Of a stretch of 64,000 bases of DNA, positions 17,693 through 26,372 are shown one piece after another; position 1 is the stretch's first letter; each line of letters opens with the position of its first letter. The DNA comes from M3007 sp964392655 (GTDB taxonomy: Bacteria; Bacteroidota; Bacteroidia; Chitinophagales; Saprospiraceae). The DNA lies in NCBI GenBank assembly GCA_964392655.1, contig CAYMQY010000002.1, positions 9,268 to 73,267 on the forward strand. Reading direction: 5' to 3'. Below the pieces are notes generated by a model. It had not been told where the DNA came from. It did not search any database and saw only the letters and a program-made list of their open reading frames with translations. The position numbers were made by a program, and so were the translations under genes.

Positions 17693-20600
17693 TCACGGCA
17701 ATCGCTGCAAAACCACTTTCCGCATTACGCTTCCGGTTGTCGTTTGCAAGCGCACCGTGTACACGCCGCTGCTTAGCCAGGAGCCGGAGTCGGAACGACC
17801 ATTCCAGGTCGCTACGTTCGGGCCGGAAACTGCCGAGACCGGGCGGCGCACTACCTCGCGGCCTTGCGCGTCGCTGATCGTCAGCGTCACTTCCTCGGCC
17901 TTCGTCAAAACAAAACGCAGCGTCGTCTCCGTGGCAAACGGATTGGGCTGTACATCGAAGCCCAACGTGGTGCCGAAGTCCTCTTCGGCACGTGTCGCTA
18001 GCAGTTCGAACGGCACCGGGTTTTCGATGCTGCCCTGATGCTGGTTGGGTGCGAAGTACATCATTTCCGTCAAGTCCTGCTCCATTTCGGTGGCGTCGTT
18101 GTACAGTTTGAAACGAAGCAGTTCGTCTGGTGCATTGGCATACATGGTCAGGAAGAATAGGTGCGCGTCAAGCGGTTCGATGTAAATCGCCTGCGCCGTA
18201 CCACGTACCTCATTGCCGACAAACACACCCAGTTCCATGTCGCTCGTGGTAATATTTTGACCGTTGGATCGGATCATGCCGATGAGGGTACTGCTGTGCT
18301 CGAATTGTGCCGGGTTAACTGTCCAATGGGCAGGCAAAGGCTCTGTTTCGCCCCGTGCTTGTGCCATATTTCCGGTTAGCGGAGCCGGCGGTAGCGGATA
18401 CGTGAGCGAAGTCGGATTGCTCAACTTGATTTGATAGCCGTTGGGGGGCTGCATGAACTTCAAATTCCCGATCCAGCGGTAAATCGTATCAGGTGGCACT
18501 ACGACTTTGGTGTACTGTGCAAACGCCAATTGGCTCTTGATGATGTCTCCGGGCGTAGCGGCTATTGTGGAAAGGGCATCATCAATGGGCAGCGAGTAGT
18601 TGGGCACATAACCGATCCAGTTCCAGCCCGTAACGAGCGGTATGGGGGTCGTGGCCGGATATATGGGAAGTCCAAGCATTCTCAAGGTATCAGGCATGTC
18701 CGCCTTGTAAATGTACATGGAGGTGTTGTTCAGGTTCGTCAGTGTACCAATCCATCCGCCACTATATGTGGAAAACGCCGATTGGCTGCGAAGCAGGTCG
18801 TTGTCGGGATGCTTCAGTGTTGCCAGGGCCGCATCCACACTGTTGTCCGGGAAAGCCAGATTGAACGACACCCAGTTCCAGCCGAAATTAAGCGGCACTT
18901 CGCGTAATAACAAACCACCGGTATGTACCACTTGCGGCGTACCAGGCGAGCCGATGACGTTGTCGGGCTGGAAGGTAAACGCCTCCATTACAAAGCCGTA
19001 TCGCTGGCATTCCGAGGCATCCCACACTTCGATTCGAATCGGATCGAGCATGTCGTCGGGGTCGCCGTAGATGGTCAGATAGGCCAGCCACGTACCCAAC
19101 AGGGGTACATACTGGATGTTGGCGCGGCCGCGCAATTCGTCGTTGATATAGGCTGCCACCATATCTTCCGGATCAGCGGAGAAAGTCCCTTCGATGTTGA
19201 CCTTGAGCACCATACTCATGGTGTTTTCAAACAAGGCGGCATTGATGTACCCGTATGGCGGACGGCACACCACGCGCACTCCAATGGGCAGTGACTCGTC
19301 GCCGCCCATGAAGAATGGGTTCTGGCCGGTTTCGGTGTGCAACACAATGGAGTCCGACCACCTGCCAAAGGCGAGTGTGGAATCCACATAGAAATTGATC
19401 GGGCGGATTTCGTTGGCTGCCAAGGTGCCCTGATCGGGCGATACGTGTACCCATTCGGGTGCGTTGAGGATTTTGAACGGAACCGGATAGCCGCCGCGGT
19501 TGTGGATGTGCGCTATTGCAGTCCGGTTTTCGTCCTCGTACTTGGTCAGGCCAAGGCTGTCGGTAAGCCAGGCCAATTCGTTGCGATCCACATAAAATTC
19601 CCAGACGCCGTTGTTGAACTTGGTACCGTTGAACACATTGCCGGTCAGGTCTTCGATGCCGTGCAGTTCGGCTCGAAGGATGCGGTTTTCAAATTCCTTG
19701 TTCTCAAAATTCGGATCAAGTACGATCTTGTTCTCGAAGCAGGTCATGTCAATGTCAATGAGATCATTGGTTGTGGCGTTGTACAACTCCACTTTGCCCA
19801 CGGGAGGAACGAGTTTGGCGCAGTTTACATGCTGGTTAAACGTGAAGGAAATTTCGTCGCCCACATGGTACACCCCGTCCGCAGGCTGCGGCACGCCCAC
19901 GATGCTGGGCGGTTGGCGGTCAATGCGTCCCCTGATAATTTCGGAAAATCCCGGTTTGGTTGCTGCGTCGCCCGAACAGACGGCCCATGCGTGAATTTCG
20001 TAGTCGCCGTCGCCAATGCCGTCGGTTTCCCAAAGGAAGTTGGTGAAATCAGCGCCGAGCAAGGGCGTGTCCACCGAGGTGGGCGGCACTACGAATCCCG
20101 ACCAGTTCGGGTTCCAATAATCGGAACCGTTTGGCCCGGTAATGTTTATCCAGGCGCCGTCTCCGTCGGAGCGGCGGTACTGTACCCGAATCAACTGAAA
20201 ATCTGAATTACTCAGGTCGTAACCGGAAACCGTGATGCGGCGGAGTGTTCCGGGCTGCACCGGATCATTTTTGAGCACCACCCAGTTTTGTTCCGGTACC
20301 GTCACATTCACCTCGCTACACGGCCGAATAAATTCTACCCCGAGGTAGAGCGGCGAGATAAATTTCGAGTCACTTCCCGTAGCAAGCACTAAATCCCGTT
20401 CGTACTCGCACTCGGATGCCAGAATTACCAGTAAACTGTCGTACTCATATTCAAGCGGGCCGCGCTCCACCGTCAGAGTGAGCGGTATGGATGTGCCATA
20501 CGGAATCAGGTACTTGACGAGGTTGCCGTTCAGCGGCTGGCCGTTCAATTTGATGATCGCCCCGTGTGGATTGCTTGCGGGAACGGCGGTGAAGCCGTAT

Positions 20601-23600
20601 GTCCAGTCTTCGTTGGTGGCGCTCAGGTTGCCAAGGGCCAGGCTGAACACAGCCGGTTCGTGGGAAGGGATATTGATTTTCTTAAAAAGGGTATCATTGT
20701 ACAAGTTCAGGTTCGGCGCCTCGCGGTTGGCCGTGTTGTCTTCCCAGGGGCAGGACGACTGGCCGGCCACAGTTCGGAAGACGGGAGTATGGTACACCGA
20801 GTCCATGGCAACATCTACCGTAAACGCATCGCCAGGGTCGTCGTCTGCCAGTACATAGCCGGTTGTAAGACCTTTGATGGTATCCCCGGCATCGGTAGAA
20901 CCTTCACTGGTAGAGGAGGCAAACTGAATCAAGCCCACCAGGCCGTTTTTCTTGAATTCGTAGCCGATATGGGTAGCGGCGGATTCCTCGCTGTTTACGC
21001 CTTCCGTGGATCCGATCGTCTTGGATGTATCGGCAGTTTCGGAGTATTCGTAACTGATTCCGGCATCAAAAGAGATGTTTCGTTTCAGTTTTGCCTTTTG
21101 CTTCAACCCGTCATTTCGATCCAGAATGGCCTGCCAACGGTTTTTGGACTCTACATAGCGTATGATATCCGCCTGCGTGGCATCCGGGTTGGCCGATAAC
21201 GAATCGAGGTAGCGCATCACCTGGGTTTCGATGTAATCCTGCGAGTACATGAAGACCGTAGCAAAGGTGTCCGGCTGAACTTCCAGCACCGTTGTGGCGG
21301 CTACGGTACAGAAGGTGTCGTTGAAGGATACTTTATCGGCAAAACCGAAAATGAGGTTGAACGCTTCGCCGATGTAAATATCGCCGCCGCTGCCGACCAC
21401 GCCGTCGTTGTCGCTGGTGGCAATCCGTTCGGAAACGGTCAAACACGTCTGAAAAGAGGTGTCGGACACTTTTTGGTAGGAAACAAGAAACTCTGTACCA
21501 ATGTCAAAAATGACGCCTGCATTTTCTATAGTTCCTACACCGGCAGGGGCAGTAACGATCTCGACATTGCCGCCAAGGTGGAATTCTATACCGCCGCCTC
21601 CACCTACCTGATAATCGAACCAGCCGTAGTAGTTTTTGCAAATGGTGGATCCTTTTTCCAGATATGCCTGACTGCCGTCGCCCGGCGGGTCGCGCAATAC
21701 CACGCTCGGCATTTCCGGGAGCAAGGAAGTAAATGTGGTCTCTTTGCTCCTAATTCCCGTTACAATAGCGCTGACTCCCCGAGTGCCCGACCTCCCGGCC
21801 AAAGAGGTGCCGATGATTTGAAGGGTTTTAGTATAAGGAGGAGAAGGGTTCGGATCGCCTACTTTGAACCGGTATTTTAGCACTCCGTTGGACATGGTCG
21901 TGTCCAGAGCGGTATCCGAGAAGCCGTTGATGATTCGGAAACTTGCTGTATCCAGCGGACACACACCGTCGTCAAGGGTGTCGCCCATATTGTCCACGAT
22001 CACTTCATACTGCTCGACCAGAGAAATAGATAACTGGAGGATATCGCCTTTTTCAAACACATAAACCGGTGGACTGCACCCGGGGAACGGATCAAGGCCA
22101 CTGACTATGGCTACTTCGGGTGGGGCGTAATAAATGAAGTCGAGTATAGTGTCGCGCTTGGTCAAATCGGCCGTTGCGCCACCGGCTACCTGAAAAGCGG
22201 ATTTTACATCCGGATCCGAGTGTTCCACCACAGCCACGGTCATATTCTCCAGTGGCGGCAGTTCGTCGAAAAGGTAATCGCCCTCCTGATTGTCCAGTAC
22301 AAGTTGTCGTTCGAGGCATCCGTCCACAGAACGGACTTTTACCACGCAAATCGTGCCTTGTCCCATGCCGGCCGGCGCTTTTATGATGGATTTTTTGCAC
22401 AAACCACCGGCCACCTTGCCTGATATTTTCCGGGTCGTGATGTCGTTGAACAGGATGCCTGCGATGGGGCTGATCACATTGGTTACCTCCCAGAAAGCGG
22501 GGATGAAGTTGTGATCTTCAAAAACAGGAGTCAGGGTAGCCGTGCTGCCCGGATCAAACTCAATGACAAACTTGCCGGTAGAATCTGTGAAAACCTTGGG
22601 ATCGTAGGAGGCGCCGTTGACGAGAATTTCCACATTTTTGGCAAAACAATCCGTGTTTTTGTAGCGGACATAGCCCGACACCGGCACGGTGGAGCGGTCC
22701 ACAAAATCCACCTGGTCCACCGAGGTAACGCTGGGATTGAGGGTAACCTGTCGGGTATTGGGCGTAAAAACGTGGGGCGTAGTCATCTGCCGTGGTGCGA
22801 AGGGTGTCCATTCCGCGCCGAAGTTGGTGCCGTAATCCAGCAAGACCGAACCGGTGTTGTTCAACCGGTTGCCGTTACCTTCGTCCAGAGGAAAATAGAC
22901 GCGCAAACCCTGCTCCGTCATTACGCGCGGCCTGTAGGCGTGGGAAAGGATGCTGTCCACGATAAGAGTGGTGTCGTACAGGGCCACTTCGTCAATGAGT
23001 CCGCCGAAATAATCCGTACGGCCCATGCCGCTGGCGCGGGCACCGAGAATCCATGTTTTGGTGGTATCCGACCAGTTTCCGGTGACGCCGGTAAACGTAT
23101 GACTCCCGAGCGACACGCCGTTTTTATAGGCTGATACATTGCCGGTGGTGCTGTCAATGGTGAAAGCCAGATGCTGGTAGCCTACGCCGAGGGCGCCGAA
23201 ATTGTGTTGCTGCCCGTTGATGTAAAACCAGATTTCGTTTTCAATGCCGTTTTCCTTGAGCAGCAACCGGAAATCGTTGCCGGGCCATGTTTTGGAAATG
23301 AGGCACTGCTCGCCATCGGCTCCGGCGCTGTTCACCCACATTTCGAGGGTGGCTTTGGGCGTCACGGAGAAGTCGGGCAGGCTGGCGTAGTCTTGTTGGT
23401 CGCGTACGAATTTGAGCGAGCGGTACATGTAAAAGTCCTTCATGGGGTCGGCCAAAAAGGTGGTACCTGTGCCGTAACTGGCCGATTCGATGCGGTAGTA
23501 ACCGTCCTGATTGGTTTTGCCCATGGTGCGCACATACGGTCGGTCGGCGTTGAAAGTGACGCCGCAGAAATGGAGTTTATTTCGACGAATCACGTCAAAC

Positions 23601-24778
23601 GAGCCGGTTCCTAGTTCTTCGTCCATTTTCCAGTAATACTTCAGGCCCGGAGTTTGGGATGAGGCCGTACCCATCATAACCTCTCCAAGGTCAAGTTCGT
23701 CGAGGCGGCGGTGGTAAATGCGCAGTTCGTCCAGATAACCCTGCCAGGTGCCGGCGGCGCCGGTGCGGGCGCCGAGGCGCAGTTCTGTTGCCGAGGCTAC
23801 AGGCGGCAAATCGTTGATTTCGATCAGAAGCCCGTTCACATAAAGCCGGCCTTTGCCGTCGGAGTCCACGGTAAGCGTGACGTGGTTCCAATCGTTTTTG
23901 GTACTGTCCGGAAACAGGCCAGTAAGCAGGGCCGGACTGTTGTCCGTTTGGGCAATTTCTACGCCTTCAGTTCCGCTTCCGCTGTTTATCGGGCGTACCA
24001 AAAGCGGGAACGGATGCAGGCTGATGATACCGGCATTGGCCGTTGCGCTGGTGGTTTTAATCCAGAAACTCAGCGTCCACTCGCCGTTGTTCAGGGGTAC
24101 CAACGTGTCCACTCCGCCGTCCGAGTTAGCAAAAGCGCCGGCGCTGGAATTGAATTTTGCAGAAAAACCCTGAAGAGGGGTCAGGGTAACCAAAGCATCC
24201 GGCACGGGGCGACCGTTGGGGGTTTGAATCCAGCCTGTGACCACCCCGTTGGGTACCTGGAAGCCGATGGCTTTACCGGGTATGCCTTCTCCATAGTCGT
24301 TTATGGCCCGTACCTCGTAGTTGTATGCCCGCCCGGCAATGACGTTGAAGTCGTTGAAGTTGCGGGTTTTGCTATCTACCAAAGCCAAAAAAACACCGTC
24401 GCGGTACACTTTGAAACCCTCGCTCGCCAAAGCGCCAAGCGGGTTTATGTCCCACGACAACTGGATGCGGTCGAGCAATTCGCCTTGCGAGGCTATGACG
24501 AATGGCGCGAGCGGCGGTACCAGGAAACGAGACCAAAAGCCCATGGTGGAACTGTTGGCGGGCGACGTAGTAATTCCAATCGCTGTTTGCCCAATGGAGT
24601 AGCTGGAGCGGCGCTGTACGGAATACGCATCTGTGGCGTTTCCGAAATTGAAAAAGACTTCGCCCTGGGTAATTTGGGCATCAACGGGGGCACAAGATGC
24701 ATCCTGTTGAGCCAATAATGGGAAAGAGGAGAGTGTGCCGATCAGAATCAGCACACAAGTATATAATCGTGTGGTCAT
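17693..24778 (-). CDS. Giant LamG/T9SS secreted protein, copy 2 (intact)
   Basis: This copy is intact at 2,361 residues. Approximate layout: signal peptide 1-24; FN3-like 100-180; VTGWIQTPNGRPVPDALV turn 180-205; LamG1 225-385 (WTLSFWIKT, DELRIYHRRLDEL); LamG2 465-640 (ATLEMWVNSAG, FGGLIDEVALYD); regulatory-like modules 690-800 (VSGYVRYKNTDCF, KISGKVAGG); conserved MPSVVLRDPPGDGS near 1022; a divergent stretch 1035-1090 (KNYYGWFDYQVGGGGG); VPQPADGVYHVGDEISFTF near 1630; BACON-like 1760-1810 (EWVHVSPDQGTL); duplicated GWNW module 1970-2100; T9SS tail 2273-2361 (VQPNPFATETTLRF, GVYTVRLQTTTG). Inferred to be an outer-surface adhesin exported by T9SS. It follows the collar gene by 48 bp. Confidence 0.93.
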   Translation of the reverse strand: MTTRLYTCVLILIGTLSSFPLLAQQDASCAPVDAQITQGEVFFNFGNATDAYSVQRRSSYSIGQTAIGITTSPANSSTMGFWSRFLVPPLAPFVIASQGELLDRIQLSWDINPLGALASEGFKVYRDGVFLALVDSKTRNFNDFNVIAGRAYNYEVRAINDYGEGIPGKAIGFQVPNGVVTGWIQTPNGRPVPDALVTLTPLQGFSAKFNSSAGAFANSDGGVDTLVPLNNGEWTLSFWIKTTSATANAGIISLHPFPLLVRPINSGSGTEGVEIAQTDNSPALLTGLFPDSTKNDWNHVTLTVDSDGKGRLYVNGLLIEINDLPPVASATELRLGARTGAAGTWQGYLDELRIYHRRLDELDLGEVMMGTASSQTPGLKYYWKMDEELGTGSFDVIRRNKLHFCGVTFNADRPYVRTMGKTNQDGYYRIESASYGTGTTFLADPMKDFYMYRSLKFVRDQQDYASLPDFSVTPKATLEMWVNSAGADGEQCLISKTWPGNDFRLLLKENGIENEIWFYINGQQHNFGALGVGYQHLAFTIDSTTGNVSAYKNGVSLGSHTFTGVTGNWSDTTKTWILGARASGMGRTDYFGGLIDEVALYDTTLIVDSILSHAYRPRVMTEQGLRVYFPLDEGNGNRLNNTGSVLLDYGTNFGAEWTPFAPRQMTTPHVFTPNTRQVTLNPSVTSVDQVDFVDRSTVPVSGYVRYKNTDCFAKNVEILVNGASYDPKVFTDSTGKFVIEFDPGSTATLTPVFEDHNFIPAFWEVTNVISPIAGILFNDITTRKISGKVAGGLCKKSIIKAPAGMGQGTICVVKVRSVDGCLERQLVLDNQEGDYLFDELPPLENMTVAVVEHSDPDVKSAFQVAGGATADLTKRDTILDFIYYAPPEVAIVSGLDPFPGCSPPVYVFEKGDILQLSISLVEQYEVIVDNMGDTLDDGVCPLDTASFRIINGFSDTALDTTMSNGVLKYRFKVGDPNPSPPYTKTLQIIGTSLAGRSGTRGVSAIVTGIRSKETTFTSLLPEMPSVVLRDPPGDGSQAYLEKGSTICKNYYGWFDYQVGGGGGIEFHLGGNVEIVTAPAGVGTIENAGVIFDIGTEFLVSYQKVSDTSFQTCLTVSERIATSDNDGVVGSGGDIYIGEAFNLIFGFADKVSFNDTFCTVAATTVLEVQPDTFATVFMYSQDYIETQVMRYLDSLSANPDATQADIIRYVESKNRWQAILDRNDGLKQKAKLKRNISFDAGISYEYSETADTSKTIGSTEGVNSEESAATHIGYEFKKNGLVGLIQFASSTSEGSTDAGDTIKGLTTGYVLADDDPGDAFTVDVAMDSVYHTPVFRTVAGQSSCPWEDNTANREAPNLNLYNDTLFKKINIPSHEPAVFSLALGNLSATNEDWTYGFTAVPASNPHGAIIKLNGQPLNGNLVKYLIPYGTSIPLTLTVERGPLEYEYDSLLVILASECEYERDLVLATGSDSKFISPLYLGVEFIRPCSEVNVTVPEQNWVVLKNDPVQPGTLRRITVSGYDLSNSDFQLIRVQYRRSDGDGAWINITGPNGSDYWNPNWSGFVVPPTSVDTPLLGADFTNFLWETDGIGDGDYEIHAWAVCSGDAATKPGFSEIIRGRIDRQPPSIVGVPQPADGVYHVGDEISFTFNQHVNCAKLVPPVGKVELYNATTNDLIDIDMTCFENKIVLDPNFENKEFENRILRAELHGIEDLTGNVFNGTKFNNGVWEFYVDRNELAWLTDSLGLTKYEDENRTAIAHIHNRGGYPVPFKILNAPEWVHVSPDQGTLAANEIRPINFYVDSTLAFGRWSDSIVLHTETGQNPFFMGGDESLPIGVRVVCRPPYGYINAALFENTMSMVLKVNIEGTFSADPEDMVAAYINDELRGRANIQYVPLLGTWLAYLTIYGDPDDMLDPIRIEVWDASECQRYGFVMEAFTFQPDNVIGSPGTPQVVHTGGLLLREVPLNFGWNWVSFNLAFPDNSVDAALATLKHPDNDLLRSQSAFSTYSGGWIGTLTNLNNTSMYIYKADMPDTLRMLGLPIYPATTPIPLVTGWNWIGYVPNYSLPIDDALSTIAATPGDIIKSQLAFAQYTKVVVPPDTIYRWIGNLKFMQPPNGYQIKLSNPTSLTYPLPPAPLTGNMAQARGETEPLPAHWTVNPAQFEHSSTLIGMIRSNGQNITTSDMELGVFVGNEVRGTAQAIYIEPLDAHLFFLTMYANAPDELLRFKLYNDATEMEQDLTEMMYFAPNQHQGSIENPVPFELLATRAEEDFGTTLGFDVQPNPFATETTLRFVLTKAEEVTLTISDAQGREVVRRPVSAVSGPNVATWNGRSDSGSWLSSGVYTVRLQTTTGSVMRKVVLQRLP

Positions 24779-24826
24779 ACTCGATCAAGTTAAAACTGTG
24801 AGAAAAAAAGGAGATCGTCACATTAT

Positions 24827-25798
24827 CTAATTGATCCGTATGTACACCCACAGGTTCATGTTTACGGGACGGGTTTCGTTGGCGTTCTCCCCGCCGGTTC
24901 CGGTGTTTCCGGTATGCTGATTTACGGTGATGCCGGTATAGCCGGTGTTCATATAACTAGAACTTGCGCCATCATCAGAATCTCCGTCTGCAACAGCCTG
25001 CTTTGAGGCTCCTGATGCAGAGCCAACATTCCAGTAACCTCTGCGGTCATGTTTATGCCCTGGGTCGGAAATGGTATGTGTGTGGTTCATCGTATGATCA
25101 TGGTTTTTCAAAGCATCGTCTTGCAAGGTAGCAATGGGTGATGTATTGTCGCGGTTAGGGTCGTTATTGGCCCCCCCGCTGAACTCCTGTGCCCGGAAAA
25201 ATACGCCACTGGCATCGGGGAGATTTGTCATGGATGTGAGGATATTTCTCAGGGCAGTACCCGATGCGAGGGGAGCGCCGTTCATCGGAACCCAGCAGTC
25301 GCCGTTGACGGTGGCAAACTGCGTGGGATTCAGTATAGAAAATTTCACGTCGCCCACTGCTCCGGAGCAAACCACCTTTTGTGCAAAGGCTACCGACAAC
25401 GCATAAGGAGAGTATGAGAGCTCGCTTCGAGGTGTCAGTTCGTACGAGCCGATGCGTACACCGAGGAAAAGCGTGGTGTCGAAGTCTGAAGGATCCAGTG
25501 GAGCTACGCTGCCCAGGTAATGGCTGTAGATCCCGCCGATAACATCCACGGTTGCCATTTCTTCCCAGACATGTGTGCCGCCCATTTCCTGGGTGTACAA
25601 TCGGAACGTGACGGCCTGCGGCCCATCGGGTACGGATGCACCGGTAGCCGTTTTCAGTGTACCCTGAATACTGAGTTTAGGGCTTTGAGCCACAAGATCA
25701 GGGGTAATCAGGAGTGTCAGCCCCAAAACGAAGAGCGTGTACAAGGTTGTAGCGCGAAGCAGGGTAGACGAGAAATTGGTACAAGTAGACTTTTTCAT
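24827..25798 (-). CDS. Secreted phage-tail-collar-like protein (fibre-tip module, copy 2)
   Basis: This 323-residue protein is clearly paralogous to 2589-3536. It has a signal peptide 1-38 (DLVAQ), the shared N-module (LSIQGTLKTATGASVPDG, GGIYSHYLGS, SELSYSPYALS), then collar-like motifs: CWVPMNGAPL, NLPDASGVFFRA, GGANNDPNRD and ETRPVNMNLWVYIRIN at the very end. The His-rich insert (HDHTMNHTHT, HKHD) resembles the metal-binding His-X-His segments of phage short-fibre and collar proteins. The insert is where it differs most from its paralogue. The start is preceded by a ~300-nt leader and a candidate promoter at 26103-26110. Confidence 0.88.
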   Translation of the reverse strand: MKKSTCTNFSSTLLRATTLYTLFVLGLTLLITPDLVAQSPKLSIQGTLKTATGASVPDGPQAVTFRLYTQEMGGTHVWEEMATVDVIGGIYSHYLGSVAPLDPSDFDTTLFLGVRIGSYELTPRSELSYSPYALSVAFAQKVVCSGAVGDVKFSILNPTQFATVNGDCWVPMNGAPLASGTALRNILTSMTNLPDASGVFFRAQEFSGGANNDPNRDNTSPIATLQDDALKNHDHTMNHTHTISDPGHKHDRRGYWNVGSASGASKQAVADGDSDDGASSSYMNTGYTGITVNQHTGNTGTGGENANETRPVNMNLWVYIRIN

Positions 25799-26102
25799 GT
25801 AGGCGAAAATTTATTAAATTATGGTAGATCAGTAAAGAGCATGAACGGCGCCGGCTGGTATTTTCGGCAGAGGCACCGGCTCGCAGGTGTCCCGCTCGCC
25901 GGAAAACTGGTAGTGCTCCGGAGTAAATCACTTCGGGGTACACAGGTACTATCGGAAAAAAAGGTCGAAAACAAAAAGCCGAAACCGCCGAAGGAACAGC
26001 GGTGCAACGTCCCGGCAATGCGGGCACAGGCAAGTCAAGACCTTTCACGAGAGCGATTATGGATTAAATCAAAAGCAAATCCGAATGCGAATTTGCACGC
26101 AA

Positions 26103-26110
26103 CAAAAGTA
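26103..26110 (-). promoter_or_regulatory. Candidate -7 element for the collar/giant copy 2 transcript
   Basis: The minus strand reads TACTTTTG, a perfect TAnnTTTG match. A TTG lies 25 bp upstream (26136-26138), at the long end for Bacteroidota promoters. The tandem repeat at 26141-26184 lies just upstream, in an activator-like position. Confidence 0.45.
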
Positions 26111-26140
26111 TGACTATTCACAAAACATGTATTTTCAATA

Positions 26141-26184
26141 TGGGTACATGAACGTATCAAAATGGGTACACGAGCGTATCAAAA
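26141..26184 (-). promoter_or_regulatory. Two-copy 22-bp tandem repeat, LytTR-operator-like
   Basis: Copies at 26141-26162 and 26163-26184 differ at 2 of 22 bases. On the minus strand they contain TACGTTCAT (26148-26156) and TACGCTCGT (26170-26178), 13 bp apart. The published LytTR site is two direct copies of [TA][AC][CA]GTTN[AG][TG] separated by 12-13 bp. The first copy matches fully and the second has one mismatch. LytTR proteins are encoded nearby at 16366-17109 and 17219-17617. Confidence 0.5.
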
Positions 26185-26300
26185 ACGTTTATTTTTGATT
26201 GGAGGCCTTGCTTTTCAACATGTGGAAGGCCTCTGCGTATGCGCTACTGCCTGAGAAAAAGAAACTCGACTCGTAGCCTGACAACTGTAAAACAACGCGG

Positions 26301-26336
26301 AAAAAAAATGCGGGGGCGACCACCGCCGCCCCCGCA
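26301..26336 (-). terminator. Intrinsic terminator of giant copy 3
   Basis: On the minus strand TGCGGGGGCG pairs perfectly with CGCCCCCGCA around an 8-nt loop and is followed by eight T. It lies 37 bp after the stop at 26373. Confidence 0.9.
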
Positions 26337-26372
26337 CAATCGAAATAATCGGGCAATCGAATCAATTCTGCA

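Larger units (their letters stand above)
25799..26372. other. 574-bp intergenic region: leader, promoter, tandem repeat and terminator
   Basis: No gene is supported here. Moving in the direction of transcription it holds the terminator of giant copy 3 (26301-26336), a two-copy 22-bp tandem repeat (26141-26184), a -7 element (26103-26110), and a ~300-nt leader. The leader contains a 6-bp stem (25985-26002) followed on the minus strand by T-rich sequence (about 25957-25984), which might attenuate transcription. Open frames crossing the region have no recognisable product. Confidence 0.6.

Noticed and set aside
26141..26184. CRISPR repeats
   Set aside because: Only two directly adjacent 22-bp copies without spacers, and no cas genes. 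An operator is a better reading.
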